This document shows, piece after piece, positions 7,976-16,646 of a stretch of DNA of 43,631 bases. The translations under genes were made by a program, and so were the position numbers. The notes beneath the pieces are model-generated. The model was not told where the DNA came from. It saw only the letters and a list, made by a program, of their open reading frames with translations, and made no database searches. This DNA comes from an uncultured Eubacteriales bacterium (lineage in GTDB: Bacteria; Bacillota; Clostridia; Lachnospirales; Lachnospiraceae), in the NCBI GenBank assembly GCA_949299375.1, contig CASGAH010000004.1, positions 7,622 through 51,252 on the forward strand, given 5' to 3'. Position 1 is the stretch's first letter. Every line of letters starts with the position of its first letter.

Positions 7976-9193
7976 ATGGGAATCTATGAAGAATTAAAAG
8001 AGAGAGGTTTGATTGCACAGGTGACAGACGAGGAGGAAATCCGTGAACTTGTCAACAATGGGAAGGCAACGTTTTATATCGGATTTGACCCTACGGCGGA
8101 CAGCCTTCACATCGGACATTTCATGGCGCTTTGTCTGATGAAGCGTCTTCAGATGGCGGGAAACAAACCCATCGCACTTGTGGGCGGAGCAACGGGAATG
8201 ATCGGTGATCCAAGCGGAAAAAACGACATGAGAAAAATGCTGACGAAGGAAGAAATTCAGCACAATTGCGAATGCTTCCGCAAACAGATGAGCCGCTTTA
8301 TCGACTTTTCCGATGGAAAGGCACTCCTTCTAAACAATGCGGACTGGCTGATGGATTTGAATTATATCGATCTTCTTCGGGAAGTCGGCGCACATTTCAG
8401 CGTGAACCGTATGCTGACAGCAGAATGCTACAAGCAGAGAATGGAGCGGGGGCTCTCATTTTTGGAATTCAATTACATGATTATGCAGAGCTACGATTTC
8501 CTGAAATTGTTTCAGGAATACGGATGCAACATGCAGTTTGGAGGAGACGACCAGTGGAGCAACATGCTTGGCGGAACCGATCTGATTCGCCGGAAACTGG
8601 GGAAAAATGTATACGCGATGACCATCACACTTCTCTTGAATTTTGAGGGGAAGAAGATGGGAAAAACCGAGAAGGGCACCATTTGGCTTGACCCGCAGAA
8701 GACATCGCCGTTTGACTTCTACCAGTACTGGAGAAATGTGGCAGACGAAGACGTGCTGAAATTTTTGCGAATGCTTACGTTCCTTCCGATGGAGGAAATT
8801 AAGGCAATGTCTTCTTGGGAGGGAAGCCAGCTCAACCGTGCAAAAGAGATTCTGGCATTCGAGATAACAAAACTCGTGCATGGGGAGGAAGAGGCGAAAA
8901 AGGCGCAGGACAGCGCCAGACTTTTGTTTGGAAGCGGAGATGCGGATCATATGCCGGAAAGCAGGATCAAAAAAGATGAGATTGCAGAGGAAGGCATCGA
9001 TGTGATCTCTCTTGTTGTAAAGGCCGGACTTGCCGCTTCCCGCTCGGAGGCGAGAAGAGTCGTGGAGCAGGGAGGGTTCTCCTTAAACGGAACAAAGGTT
9101 ACAGACATCCGGAAGACATTTCTGGCAGAAGAAATCGACAATGCAGTTGTAAAGAAGGGAAAGAAGAGCTTCAAAAAGCTGATTGTGGAATAA
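7976..9193 (+). CDS. tyrS: Tyrosyl-tRNA synthetase
   Basis: A 405-residue class I aminoacyl-tRNA synthetase charging tRNA-Tyr. HIGH is exact at residues 45-48. The KMSKS-type loop reads KMGKT at 227-231, a common TyrS form. The tyrosine and ATP pocket appears as [12 protein letters not shown] and [10 protein letters not shown]. The C-terminal ~65 residues ([20 protein letters not shown]) are an S4 RNA-binding domain. GAAAGGAG precedes the ATG at 7976; the frame is open further upstream but that part is T-box leader. Regulated by the T-box; followed at 10 bases by xpt. Confidence 0.97.
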   Translation: MGIYEELKERGLIAQVTDEEEIRELVNNGKATFYIGFDPTADSLHIGHFMALCLMKRLQMAGNKPIALVGGATGMIGDPSGKNDMRKMLTKEEIQHNCECFRKQMSRFIDFSDGKALLLNNADWLMDLNYIDLLREVGAHFSVNRMLTAECYKQRMERGLSFLEFNYMIMQSYDFLKLFQEYGCNMQFGGDDQWSNMLGGTDLIRRKLGKNVYAMTITLLLNFEGKKMGKTEKGTIWLDPQKTSPFDFYQYWRNVADEDVLKFLRMLTFLPMEEIKAMSSWEGSQLNRAKEILAFEITKLVHGEEEAKKAQDSARLLFGSGDADHMPESRIKKDEIAEEGIDVISLVVKAGLAASRSEARRVVEQGGFSLNGTKVTDIRKTFLAEEIDNAVVKKGKKSFKKLIVE

Positions 9194-9203
9194 GGGGGGA
9201 ACA

Positions 9204-9785
9204 ATGAATTTTTTAGAAGAGAGAATCGTGAAGGACGGCATCGTAAAACCGGGAAATGTGCTCAAGGTAGACTCTTTTTTGAATCATCAGATGGACATTT
9301 CCCTGATGAATGAAATCGGAAAAGAATTTCACCGCCGGTTTGCAGACTGCCAGATCACAAAAGTTCTGACCATTGAGGCGTCCGGCATTGCCATTGCCTA
9401 TCCGGTCGCCAATGAGTTTGGCGTTCCGATGGTATTTGCAAAAAAATCAAAATCCATCAACCTGGAAGGAGAGATGTACGTCGCCGAGGTCGAGTCGTTT
9501 ACCCACAAAAACAAAAATCAGGTCGTTGTAGCTAAAAAATTTCTTGGACCGCAGGACCATGTGCTGATCATCGACGATTTTCTGGCCAACGGATGCGCGC
9601 TGCAGGGGCTGATTTCGATTGTGGAAAATGCGGGGGCGACGGTAGAAGGGCTTGGAATCGCTGTGGAAAAAGGATTTCAGATCGGTGGAAAAGTCATCCG
9701 AAATCTGGGTTACCGACTGGAATCACTGGCCATTGTAGATGAGATGGACGCAGAGACGGGAAGCATCACATTCCGGCCGCAGTGA
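9204..9785 (+). CDS. xpt: Xanthine phosphoribosyltransferase
   Basis: A 193-residue purine salvage enzyme that joins xanthine to PRPP to give XMP. The PRPP-binding loop is [17 protein letters not shown] (residues 119-135), with the two acidic residues and the Ala/Gly-rich loop typical of Xpt. The N-terminal [12 protein letters not shown] and FLNHQMD are also characteristic of the Firmicutes family. GGGGGGA (9194-9200) precedes the ATG at 9204. It lies 10 bases after tyrS with no promoter or guanine riboswitch between, so it should be cotranscribed with tyrS. No pbuX-type permease is adjacent. Confidence 0.95.
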   Translation: MNFLEERIVKDGIVKPGNVLKVDSFLNHQMDISLMNEIGKEFHRRFADCQITKVLTIEASGIAIAYPVANEFGVPMVFAKKSKSINLEGEMYVAEVESFTHKNKNQVVVAKKFLGPQDHVLIIDDFLANGCALQGLISIVENAGATVEGLGIAVEKGFQIGGKVIRNLGYRLESLAIVDEMDAETGSITFRPQ

Positions 9786-9789
9786 GATA

Positions 9790-9842
9790 AAAAACAGTGT
9801 CTGTATGCGAAAGAAATCCAGAGCCAGACAGATACTGTTTTT
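9790..9842 (+). terminator. Intrinsic terminator of the tyrS-xpt operon
   Basis: AAAAACAGTGTCTGT (9790-9804) pairs with ACAGATACTGTTTTT (9828-9842) with one G-U-type pair; the 3' arm ends in a T-run just after the xpt stop codon. Confidence 0.85.
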
Positions 9843-9847
9843 CCCTC

Positions 9848-9876
9848 TTGAAAAAACCGCGTTTCTGTTCTATAAT
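9848..9876 (+). promoter_or_regulatory. Promoter of the short-chain dehydrogenase gene
   Basis: TTGAAA at 9848-9853, a 17-base spacer, TATAAT at 9871-9876, about 95 bases ahead of the start at 9970. Confidence 0.85.
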
Positions 9877-9969
9877 TTTTACATAGAAAGAGGCTGTGAC
9901 CCGCAGACAGATGGTCAGGACGCCTCCTCTCTAAATACATATTTTCATTCATGATGGAGGGTAAAGGAA

Positions 9970-10746
9970 ATGGCAAAGAACTACTTTGACTTGACGGGAC
10001 AGGTTGCGCTTGTAACCGGATGTTCCACTGGTCTTGGTGTACAGATGGCAAAGGCGCTTGCAAATCAGGGGGCAAATATTGTTGTTCTGGCCCGCAGACA
10101 GAAACTGATTGAAGAGGTTGCCGCGGAGATCGCAAGCGAATACGGCGTGAAGACACTTCCGGTATCGTGTGACATTACAGATACCGAAAAGGTGGAGGCA
10201 GCTGTAAAGACGGTTATGGATCATTTCGGACGGATCGACATTCTCGTAAACAATGCGGGAACCGGCGCTGTCGCTCCGGCAGAGGACATTACCGACGACC
10301 AGTTCGCAAACGAGATGAACATCGACCTGTTTGGAACGTTTAAGATGGCAAGAGCTGTGGCAAAGGCAGCGATGATTCCTGCCGGATATGGCCGTATCAT
10401 CAACATCGCATCGATGTATGGCCTTGTGGGAAATAAAATTGCTCCCGCTTCCCCGTATCATGCGGCAAAAGGCGGCGTTGTCAACCTGACAAGAGCACTT
10501 GCCTGCGAATGGGGCGCAAAAGGGATCACTGTAAACTCCATTTGCCCCGGATACTTCTACACACCGCTCACCGTCGATACGTTAAAGAGCGATTTCTTCA
10601 TTCAGTATGCCAACACGATGATTCCGCTTGCCCGCTATGGCGAAGAGGGCGAGCTGGACAGCGCAGTGATTTTCCTGTCCTCTCCGGCCAGCTCCTACGT
10701 AAACGGCGTCATTATGCCGGTTGACGGAGGGTATACCTGCCTGTAA
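9970..10746 (+). CDS. SDR-family oxidoreductase (gluconate 5-dehydrogenase-like)
   Basis: A 258-residue classical short-chain dehydrogenase. The cofactor motif is VTGCSTGLG (TGxxxGxG), followed by ARRQ, then NNAG and the catalytic S-Y-K group as NIASMYG and SPYHAAKGG (Tyr and Lys four apart). Near the end PVDGGYTCL is a standard SDR C-terminal. The opening FDLTGQVALVTG and the overall length resemble gluconate 5-dehydrogenase/KduD-type sugar-acid dehydrogenases, but SDR substrate calls from sequence are weak and FabG-like activity cannot be excluded. It is a single-gene unit with its own promoter and a downstream hairpin. Confidence 0.85.
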   Translation: MAKNYFDLTGQVALVTGCSTGLGVQMAKALANQGANIVVLARRQKLIEEVAAEIASEYGVKTLPVSCDITDTEKVEAAVKTVMDHFGRIDILVNNAGTGAVAPAEDITDDQFANEMNIDLFGTFKMARAVAKAAMIPAGYGRIINIASMYGLVGNKIAPASPYHAAKGGVVNLTRALACEWGAKGITVNSICPGYFYTPLTVDTLKSDFFIQYANTMIPLARYGEEGELDSAVIFLSSPASSYVNGVIMPVDGGYTCL

Positions 10747-10803
10747 TCATAGGAATGGCGGAAACGCCGATCTCACCGAACCATGCGAATTCCCGATGAG
10801 GCG

Positions 10804-10842
10804 AATCCCCGGCCGGAAATTTCCGGACCGGGGATTGTTCGT
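10804..10842 (+). terminator. Probable terminator after the SDR gene
   Basis: AATCCCCGG (10804-10812) pairs with CCGGGGATT (10828-10836), with CCGGAAA/TTTCCGG inside. GTTCGTTT follows, a moderate T-rich tail. Confidence 0.7.
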
Positions 10843-10917
10843 TTCACCCGTCTGATTTGCCTGTCCGATGCACCGTTGTACAGACGGAGAAAAATTTCAG
10901 AAAAAGAGGGTGCTCCA

Positions 10918-10946
10918 TTGACGAATATGCGCGAATTTTGTAGAAT
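10918..10946 (+). promoter_or_regulatory. Promoter of the feoAB-cyuA region
   Basis: TTGACG at 10918-10923, a 17-base spacer, TAGAAT at 10941-10946, about 110 bases before feoA. I looked for a Fur-type palindrome in the leader and did not find a convincing one. Confidence 0.75.
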
Positions 10947-11054
10947 GAGAGTAAACCTGCAAAACAGCGGATTTCAGCTGCTTTGGGCAAAAAACAGGTC
11001 GTCTGCAGCGGGTATTTTTAGTCTGACGCGGCAGGATGACGGATGGAGGGAAAG

Positions 11055-11294
11055 ATGCTTTTAAAGGATGCGCAGATTGGAAGAACTTATCGAGTAGAAG
11101 CCATTGACTTACCATTCCAGCTGGAAAGGCGTCTGGAAGCGCTTGGAATGACGAAGGAAACGCCGCTTTCCATTTTGAACCGGAAGGGAAAAGGGATTTT
11201 AATTGTGAAGCTGCGCGGAACACGTTTTGCGCTTGGGTATCATATCACAAAAAATATTACGGTGAAAGAAGGTGGCGGGGATGAGCAGCAGTGA
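11055..11294 (+). CDS. feoA: Ferrous iron transport protein A
   Basis: A 79-residue SH3-like small cytosolic protein that partners FeoB in Fe(II) uptake. It shows the FeoA pattern MLLKDAQIGRTYRVEAI, then RRLEALGMTKETPLSI and the closing GYHITKNITV. GGAGGG (11045-11050) is 4 bases ahead of the chosen ATG; an ATG at 11043 in the same frame would add four residues and cannot be ruled out. It overlaps the feoB start by 14 bases. Confidence 0.9.
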   Translation: MLLKDAQIGRTYRVEAIDLPFQLERRLEALGMTKETPLSILNRKGKGILIVKLRGTRFALGYHITKNITVKEGGGDEQQ

Positions 11295-13326
11295 AATGAC
11301 GATTGGATTTATCGGAAATCCGAACTGTGGAAAGACAACGCTGTTTAATGCGTATACGGGGGCGAATTTAAAGGTGGCAAACTGGCCCGGCGTTACGGTG
11401 GAAAAAGTGGAGGGGGCAATTCGGGACCACGGCGTGAGCATTCATCTTGTGGACTTGCCGGGAACGTACAGCCTGACGTCGTACACGATGGAGGAGACGG
11501 TCTCCAGACAATTCATTTTGAGCGATGAAGTGGACGTTATCATCAACGTGATCGATGCCTCCGCGATGGAGCGCAGCCTGTATTTGACGCTGCAGCTTTT
11601 GGAGCTTGGAAAGCCGGTCGTGCTGGCGCTGAATATGATGGACATTGTGGAGAAGCGCGGGATGGAAATTGACCTGCACCGTTTTCCGGAAATGCTTGGA
11701 ATTCCGGTCATTCCGGTATCGGCCCGTCAGCGCAGAGGGCTGGACATTCTGATTCACGCCGCCGTACATCACAAGGGGTGTACCGATCCGGACTGTCTGA
11801 TTCACCAGCACAAAAACACATCGAGCCATCCGCATGACCATCACGCGGAATACGCTATGGTATATTCCGACGAGATCGAGGACAAGATTGACGAGATTGT
11901 GCCGCAGCTTAAAAAACGGTATCCGGATTTGTCAAACGAGCGGTGGCACGCGCTGAAATTGCTGGAGGGAGACAAGGAAATTTCCGAGAAATATCCACTG
12001 GATTTGCCGGATGTGCTGGACCGAAGCTATGAGTCAGATATTATCAATCAGAAGTATGAGTTCATAGAGGAGATGATTGCGGAGGTGCTCATTCATAAGC
12101 AGCGCCAGGATCTTCTCACAGAGAGGGCCGACAGACTGCTGACAAGCAAAATCTGGAGCATTCCGATTTTCCTCGGCATTATGGCGGCGATTTTCTTTCT
12201 GACATTTACCGTTGGCGACTGGCTGAAAGGGTATCTGGAGGCGGCAATCGACGTGATTTCTGTGGCGGTGGAGCACGGGCTGGAGGCAATTCACACCGGA
12301 GACGTTCTCACCTCCCTTGTGGTGGACGGAATCATCGGCGGCGTTGGAACGATTGTCACGTTTCTGCCCAACATTCTCATTTTGTTTCTCTGCCTGGCGC
12401 TGTTAGAGGACAGCGGTTATATGGCTCGTGTCGCCTATGTGATGGAAGGGGTGATGAGCAAGTTGGGCCTTTCCGGCAAAGCTTTTATCCCCATGCTGCT
12501 CGGATTCGGATGTACGGTTCCCGCCATTATGGCATCCCGCGCCCTGGAAAATAAGTGGGACAGATACAAGGTGATGCTTGTCACGCCCTTTATGAGCTGC
12601 AACGCACGGCTGACCATCTACATTTTGTTTGCAGAGATGTTTTTTGGAAACAAAGCGATGATTGCAGCGTACTCTATGTATCTGATTGGAATTGCAGTGG
12701 CCATTCTGGTGTCGGCGGTTCTGCATTGGATCGACCGCAAGAAGAGTGTCAATTACCTCATTATCGAACTTCCGGAGTACAAAATTCCTGACTCCCGCAC
12801 CGTCGCCATCTACGTATGGGAGAAGGTAAAGGATTATCTTGGAAAAGCGGGAACAACGATTTTTCTGGCAACGCTCATCATCTGGATTTTGCTGAATTTT
12901 GGCGTTCAGGGATATTCAGTCGATATGTCGGACAGCTTTGGTGCAGGGATTGGAAAGCTTCTCGTACCGTTTTTTGCCCCCATCGGACTGGGATTTTGGC
13001 AGATCGCAGTGGCGCTCATCGCCGGCATCTCGGCAAAAGAAGTTGTCGTATCCAGCTGTGCGGTGCTGTTTGGAATTGTAAACGCCAGCTCCCCCGACGG
13101 GATGGCGGCATTTGCGGACAAGCTGGCCCAGATCGGATTTGGACCGCAAAATGCGCTCTGTCTGATGGTATTTTGTCTGCTCTATATTCCGTGTACAGCC
13201 GCTCTGGCAACGGTTCGCAAGGAATCCGGCAGCTGGCTCTGGATGGGATTTACGGCGCTTTTTCAGCTGGCGGTTGCCTGGATTGTCACATTTGCGGTGT
13301 ACCAGATTGGAAATTGGATCATGTAA
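11281..13326 (+). CDS. feoB: Ferrous iron transport protein B
   Basis: A 681-residue Fe(II) transporter. The N-terminal G domain has G1 GNPNCGKT (residues 12-19), G3 DLPG (58-61) and G4 NMMD (118-121). A helical spacer follows, then a multi-helix membrane part with two gate regions, including GFGCTVPAIMASRAL and SCNARLTIYI. The spacer is unusual: residues 161-186 carry eight His and two Cys (HHKGC, DCLIHQH, HPHDHH), which looks like a metal-binding linker. I chose the ATG at 11281; an ATG at 11296 is also possible. Overlaps feoA by 14 bases and is 41 bases ahead of the desulfidase gene, so iron uptake and an Fe-S enzyme may share a transcript. Confidence 0.96.
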   Translation: MSSSEMTIGFIGNPNCGKTTLFNAYTGANLKVANWPGVTVEKVEGAIRDHGVSIHLVDLPGTYSLTSYTMEETVSRQFILSDEVDVIINVIDASAMERSLYLTLQLLELGKPVVLALNMMDIVEKRGMEIDLHRFPEMLGIPVIPVSARQRRGLDILIHAAVHHKGCTDPDCLIHQHKNTSSHPHDHHAEYAMVYSDEIEDKIDEIVPQLKKRYPDLSNERWHALKLLEGDKEISEKYPLDLPDVLDRSYESDIINQKYEFIEEMIAEVLIHKQRQDLLTERADRLLTSKIWSIPIFLGIMAAIFFLTFTVGDWLKGYLEAAIDVISVAVEHGLEAIHTGDVLTSLVVDGIIGGVGTIVTFLPNILILFLCLALLEDSGYMARVAYVMEGVMSKLGLSGKAFIPMLLGFGCTVPAIMASRALENKWDRYKVMLVTPFMSCNARLTIYILFAEMFFGNKAMIAAYSMYLIGIAVAILVSAVLHWIDRKKSVNYLIIELPEYKIPDSRTVAIYVWEKVKDYLGKAGTTIFLATLIIWILLNFGVQGYSVDMSDSFGAGIGKLLVPFFAPIGLGFWQIAVALIAGISAKEVVVSSCAVLFGIVNASSPDGMAAFADKLAQIGFGPQNALCLMVFCLLYIPCTAALATVRKESGSWLWMGFTALFQLAVAWIVTFAVYQIGNWIM

Positions 13327-13367
13327 TTCGTGATCTGTAGTTTGACGAGGGAGAAAGGGAGCGAAGG

Positions 13368-14654
13368 ATGGGTTTGACGAAAGAATTGTATGAGACATAT
13401 TGCGAAATCCTGAAGGAGGAATTGATTCCTGCAATGGGATGTACGGAGCCAATTGCCATTGCCTACGGGGCATCCATTGTGAAAACGCTGCTTGGGAAGA
13501 TGCCGAACCGCGTAAAGGCGAGTCTGAGTGGAAATATTATCAAAAATGTGAAAAGCGTTGTCGTCCCGGCAACGGGAGGAATGCATGGAATTCCCGCAGC
13601 CATTGCCGCCGGGCTTGTCGCCGGATGTCCCCAGCGGGAGCTTGAGGTACTCTCGGTACTTTCAGAGGAGTCGATCGCTGAAATCAAAGCCGTTCTCAGA
13701 CAGTGTGAGATCGAGATCCGGGAAGCGGACAGCGGCCATATTTTTGACATTCAGCTGACTGGCACTGCCGACGGCCAGGAGGCGAAGGTGCGGATTTTAG
13801 ACGGACACACAAGCGTCGTCCAGATGGAGAAAAATCATATGCCTGCCCGCATTGAGGGGATTGGAAGGAATGTTTCTGCGGGCGAAACAGCCGGGGCAGA
13901 CCGCACACAGCTGACGGTGGAGCGCATTGTGGAGTTTGCCCGCGAAGTCAATCTGGAGGATGTGGAGCCGCTTTTGGACCGCCAGATTCGTTATAATATG
14001 GCCATTGCAAGAGAAGGGCTTTCAGGAACGTACGGGGCGAATGTCGGAAAAATCATATACGGGGACGGGACTGTGGACGTACGGCAGAAGGCGAGGGCGA
14101 TGGCGGCGGCGGGATCCGATGCCAGAATGAATGGATGTGAACTTCCGGTCTGCATTCTCTCCGGGAGCGGAAACCAGGGGATTACAGCTTCGGTTCCGGT
14201 CATTGTCTACGCGCAGGAGCTTGAGATTGGCCGGGAAGCGATGCTTCGGGCGCTGATTGTCTCAGATCTTGTGACAATTCACCAAAAGACAGGAATCGGC
14301 TGTCTGTCCGCCTATTGCGGCGCAATCAGCGCCGGGTGCGGATGCGGCGCCGGCATCACCTATCTTCTCGGCGGCGGATATTCAGAGATTGCACATACCA
14401 TTGTCAATGCGGTAGCAATCCTGTCCGGGACGATCTGTGACGGGGCAAAATCTTCCTGTGCGGCAAAAATCTCTATGGCAGTGGAGGCCGGCATCCTCGG
14501 GGGAGAGATGTACCGTCACGGCTGTCAGTTCTACAGCGGAGAGGGAATCGTGACAAAGGGTGTGGAAAATACCATTCAGAATGTGGGCCGTCTGGCGCGG
14601 GTCGGAATGAGAGATACGGACAAAGAGATCATTCGGATCATGCTGGGCGAGTGA
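13368..14654 (+). CDS. L-cysteine desulfidase / UPF0597 family Fe-S protein (CyuA/YhaM-like)
   Basis: A 428-residue protein of the serine dehydratase alpha-like UPF0597 family. Members such as CyuA and archaeal cysteine desulfidase use a [4Fe-4S] cluster to break L-cysteine into pyruvate, ammonia and sulfide. Candidate cluster cysteines are Cys25 in MGCTEP, those in GCLSAYCG with the following GCGCG, and those in CDGAKSSC. The N-terminus EELIPAMGCTEPIAIAYG is diagnostic for the family. GAAAGGGAGCGAAGG precedes the start. It follows feoB by 41 bases without a terminator. Cysteine is the likely substrate; serine is the alternative. Confidence 0.88.
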   Translation: MGLTKELYETYCEILKEELIPAMGCTEPIAIAYGASIVKTLLGKMPNRVKASLSGNIIKNVKSVVVPATGGMHGIPAAIAAGLVAGCPQRELEVLSVLSEESIAEIKAVLRQCEIEIREADSGHIFDIQLTGTADGQEAKVRILDGHTSVVQMEKNHMPARIEGIGRNVSAGETAGADRTQLTVERIVEFAREVNLEDVEPLLDRQIRYNMAIAREGLSGTYGANVGKIIYGDGTVDVRQKARAMAAAGSDARMNGCELPVCILSGSGNQGITASVPVIVYAQELEIGREAMLRALIVSDLVTIHQKTGIGCLSAYCGAISAGCGCGAGITYLLGGGYSEIAHTIVNAVAILSGTICDGAKSSCAAKISMAVEAGILGGEMYRHGCQFYSGEGIVTKGVENTIQNVGRLARVGMRDTDKEIIRIMLGE

Positions 14655-14660
14655 AACCAT

Positions 14661-14708
14661 CAAAAAAGTGGTCGGATCGGGAAAATCATCGTTCCCGATC
14701 CGACCACT
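14661..14708 (-). terminator. Terminator of trxA (minus strand), also a stop for the plus-strand operon
   Basis: AGTGGTCGGATCGGGAA (14667-14683) pairs perfectly with TTCCCGATCCGACCACT (14692-14708). On the minus strand it is followed by TTTTTTG (complement of 14661-14667), a textbook intrinsic terminator for trxA. It starts 13 bases after the cyuA-like stop codon. Confidence 0.85.
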
Positions 14709-14799
14709 GCTTCGCTGCCCGTCGGAGGATGCGTATGCAGACCCCGGGGGCTTTTTTTGCCGGACTGTCTGCGCCCAATGAGATCGATCGGATTTGCGA

Positions 14800-15117
14800 T
14801 TACAGCAGGGCGTCGATTGCCGCTTTCAGAGACGCTTTGGAACCTGCTCCAATCATCTTGCGGACAAGTGTGCCGTTTTTAAAGAAGAGAAGCGTCGGAA
14901 CGGAGACAATTTCATATTGCTCCGCAAGTTCCATCGACTGGTCTACGTCTACTTTTACGATGGTTGCTTTTTCCTCGTATTCTGCGGAAAGCTGCTCCAA
15001 AATAGGAGCGATCATCTTGCAGGGGCCGCACCAGGTTGCAAAAAAATCGACAACAACCGGATGGGAACTGTTTGGTACAATTTCTTCAAATTCAGCTTGT
15101 GTAATAACTCTGGCCAT
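14800..15117 (-). CDS. trxA: Thioredoxin
   Basis: A 105-residue classical thioredoxin, a cytosolic disulfide reductase. The active site is WCGPC (residues 29-33), preceded by VVVDFFATW and followed later by the cis-proline in VSVPTLLFF and by the glycine loop IGAGS. GGAGAG lies 3-8 bases before the ATG. It is the last gene of trmB-(small protein)-trxA on the minus strand and ends at the T-rich terminator at 14661-14708. No thioredoxin reductase gene is adjacent. Confidence 0.97.
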   Translation of the reverse strand: MARVITQAEFEEIVPNSSHPVVVDFFATWCGPCKMIAPILEQLSAEYEEKATIVKVDVDQSMELAEQYEIVSVPTLLFFKNGTLVRKMIGAGSKASLKAAIDALL

Positions 15118-15138
15118 AGGCTCTCCTTTCTGAACGTG

Positions 15139-15309
15139 TTATTTGTGTTTGGAAAATCGGGACAAAATGGGGGACTTTCCGGAAAACCGCTTGAGGATCT
15201 CCTCCGTTTCCTTTGCGGAGGCGCTCAGGCGGAGAATCCGAAGATGAAGTTCCCGTTTGTCGTAAGTTGCCCGTTCCAGGGCTTTTTTCATGGAACGTGG
15301 AAGAGACAT
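15139..15309 (-). CDS. Small basic protein of unknown function
   Basis: A 56-residue, highly basic, probably helical protein beginning MSLPRSMKKALERATYDK and ending SRFSKHK. GGAGGA lies 5 bases ahead of the ATG at 15309, the best evidence that it is translated. It begins 28 bases after trmB and ends 21 bases before trxA, so it is tightly packed within the same operon. No domain is recognised. A longer frame to 15330 exists but lacks a ribosome binding site. Basic composition would suit nucleic-acid or ribosome binding, but that is speculation. Confidence 0.6.
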   Translation of the reverse strand: MSLPRSMKKALERATYDKRELHLRILRLSASAKETEEILKRFSGKSPILSRFSKHK

Positions 15310-15337
15310 CGCATTCCTCCAAAGAGACACATTTGTT

Positions 15338-16042
15338 TTATTCTATGCGCTGTTCCCCTGCGGCGGACTCGCTTTCCGGCGGCTTTGCGGACTTGCCTGC
15401 GGTACCGTTTCGGCTGGCGATCAGCTTGCAGATTGGATTTCCCATAGAGGAGAAACGCTCTTCATATTCTGTCATGACATTGCCCTGCGCATACGGGCTG
15501 TGGTGCAGGTCCCGCGTCGACAGCTCCAGTGTCCAGCCGGCTTCCAGGACGGAGGCTTCGGAGAAGGAAAACAGATCCTGATGATCGGTTTTAAACTCCA
15601 CACGGCCTTCGGGAATGAGAATCTGGTTGTAGCGGTCAAAATATGCGGCAGATGTCAATCGGCGTTTTGCGTGTCGGTCTTTGGGCCATGGGTCGGAGAA
15701 GTTCAGATAGATGAGGGAAACTTCCTCCGGGGCAAAAACTTCTGTCAGTTCTTCTGCATCCATGCGGATGAGATAGAGGTTTGGCAGGCGGAGTTCTTCC
15801 AGCTTCTCCAGAGCCCGGACGAGGACAGAGGAATATTTTTCAATTCCAATGTAGTTGATTTCCGGGTGAAGCTGTGCGAGGGCTGTGAGAAACTGTCCCT
15901 TTCCCATTCCGACCTCGATGTAGATGGGGCGGGTGTTCCCAAAAACTTCATGCCAGCGTCCCCGGTACGGTTTGGGATCTGGAAAAACGAAGGGACTTTC
16001 TTCCATTCGCTCCCGCGATCCTTTTACATTGCGCAGTCTCAT
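15338..16042 (-). CDS. trmB: tRNA (guanine-N7-)-methyltransferase
   Basis: A 234-residue SAM-dependent enzyme that methylates G46 of tRNA. The N-terminus MRLRNVKGSRE is typical of the Firmicutes enzyme. The SAM site is IYIEVGMGKGQFL (residues 40-52), and the catalytic region is NFSDPWPKDRHAKRRL, a near-invariant TrmB motif. The last ~20 residues are a low-complexity Ala/Glu/Ser tail beyond the core. The Shine-Dalgarno-like AAAGGA is rather far from the ATG (about 15 bases), but no better start fits the family N-terminus. First gene of the minus-strand operon with the 56-residue protein and trxA. Confidence 0.95.
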   Translation of the reverse strand: MRLRNVKGSRERMEESPFVFPDPKPYRGRWHEVFGNTRPIYIEVGMGKGQFLTALAQLHPEINYIGIEKYSSVLVRALEKLEELRLPNLYLIRMDAEELTEVFAPEEVSLIYLNFSDPWPKDRHAKRRLTSAAYFDRYNQILIPEGRVEFKTDHQDLFSFSEASVLEAGWTLELSTRDLHHSPYAQGNVMTEYEERFSSMGNPICKLIASRNGTAGKSAKPPESESAAGEQRIE

Positions 16043-16089
16043 GTCGGCTTTGTGATGTCCTTTCTGTAAATAATAATGGAACCAGCTTT

Positions 16090-16119
16090 ATTGTACCACA
16101 CTTTCGCAGAGATTGCCAT
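16090..16119 (-). promoter_or_regulatory. Possible trmB-operon promoter
   Basis: On the minus strand ATGGCA (complement of 16114-16119), an 18-base spacer, and TACAAT (complement of 16090-16095), ~50 bases before trmB. The -35 box is only a 4/6 match. Confidence 0.45.
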
Positions 16120-16236
16120 AGAAATTTTGAGGATCCAAAACCCGATATCAGGGAACATCCTCATACGGAAAACGGGAGAATGCGGTGGAGACTGTCAAAT
16201 CATTTGGCTTGGAATGAAAATTTAATATATTTTACA

Positions 16237-16265
16237 GTGACTTTTTCGGGGAAAAGGTGTATGAT
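16237..16265 (+). promoter_or_regulatory. Probable promoter of the V-type ATPase operon
   Basis: GTGACT at 16237-16242, a 17-base spacer, and TATGAT at 16260-16265, ~55 bases before the first subunit gene. The 16042-16322 gap holds this and the divergent trmB promoter and nothing else I can identify. Confidence 0.6.
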
Positions 16266-16321
16266 AGGAAAGAATAGACCTTTGGAGTTTATTGAATCCG
16301 AAATAGATGGGAGATGAGTGA

Positions 16322-16633
16322 ATGGAAAACGTGTTGGAGCGTTTGTATGAGATTGAGGCTTCTGCGACAGCCATTCTGGAACAGACGGACGTTCGGAAGA
16401 AGGAGCTGGCAATACAGATGCAGAAACGAATAGAAGAATTTGAAGCGCAGCTGGCAGAGAAGACGGCAGAGACGATTGCCCGGCAGCGCCAGGAGCTTCA
16501 TGAGAAGATTCAGGAAGATCTGAACAACGAGCAGAAGCGGATGGATGCCCAGGTCAACCATCTGAAGAAAACCTATCAGGAGAGACATACAGAAATCGCA
16601 AAGGCTATTTTACAGGAAATCATTCAGGAATAG
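16322..16633 (+). CDS. ntpF: V-type ATPase subunit G/H (peripheral stalk coiled coil)
   Basis: A 103-residue protein, almost entirely charged heptad-type helix rich in Glu, Gln, Lys and Arg with no tryptophan, as expected for the short stalk subunit (subunit H/G, NtpF, AhaH) that pairs with subunit E. Sequence identity in this family is low, so the call rests on coiled-coil character, length and its place as first gene of the ATPase operon. It is 13 bases from the subunit C gene. Confidence 0.8.
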   Translation: MENVLERLYEIEASATAILEQTDVRKKELAIQMQKRIEEFEAQLAEKTAETIARQRQELHEKIQEDLNNEQKRMDAQVNHLKKTYQERHTEIAKAILQEIIQE

Positions 16634-16646
16634 GAGGGATGGTGCA

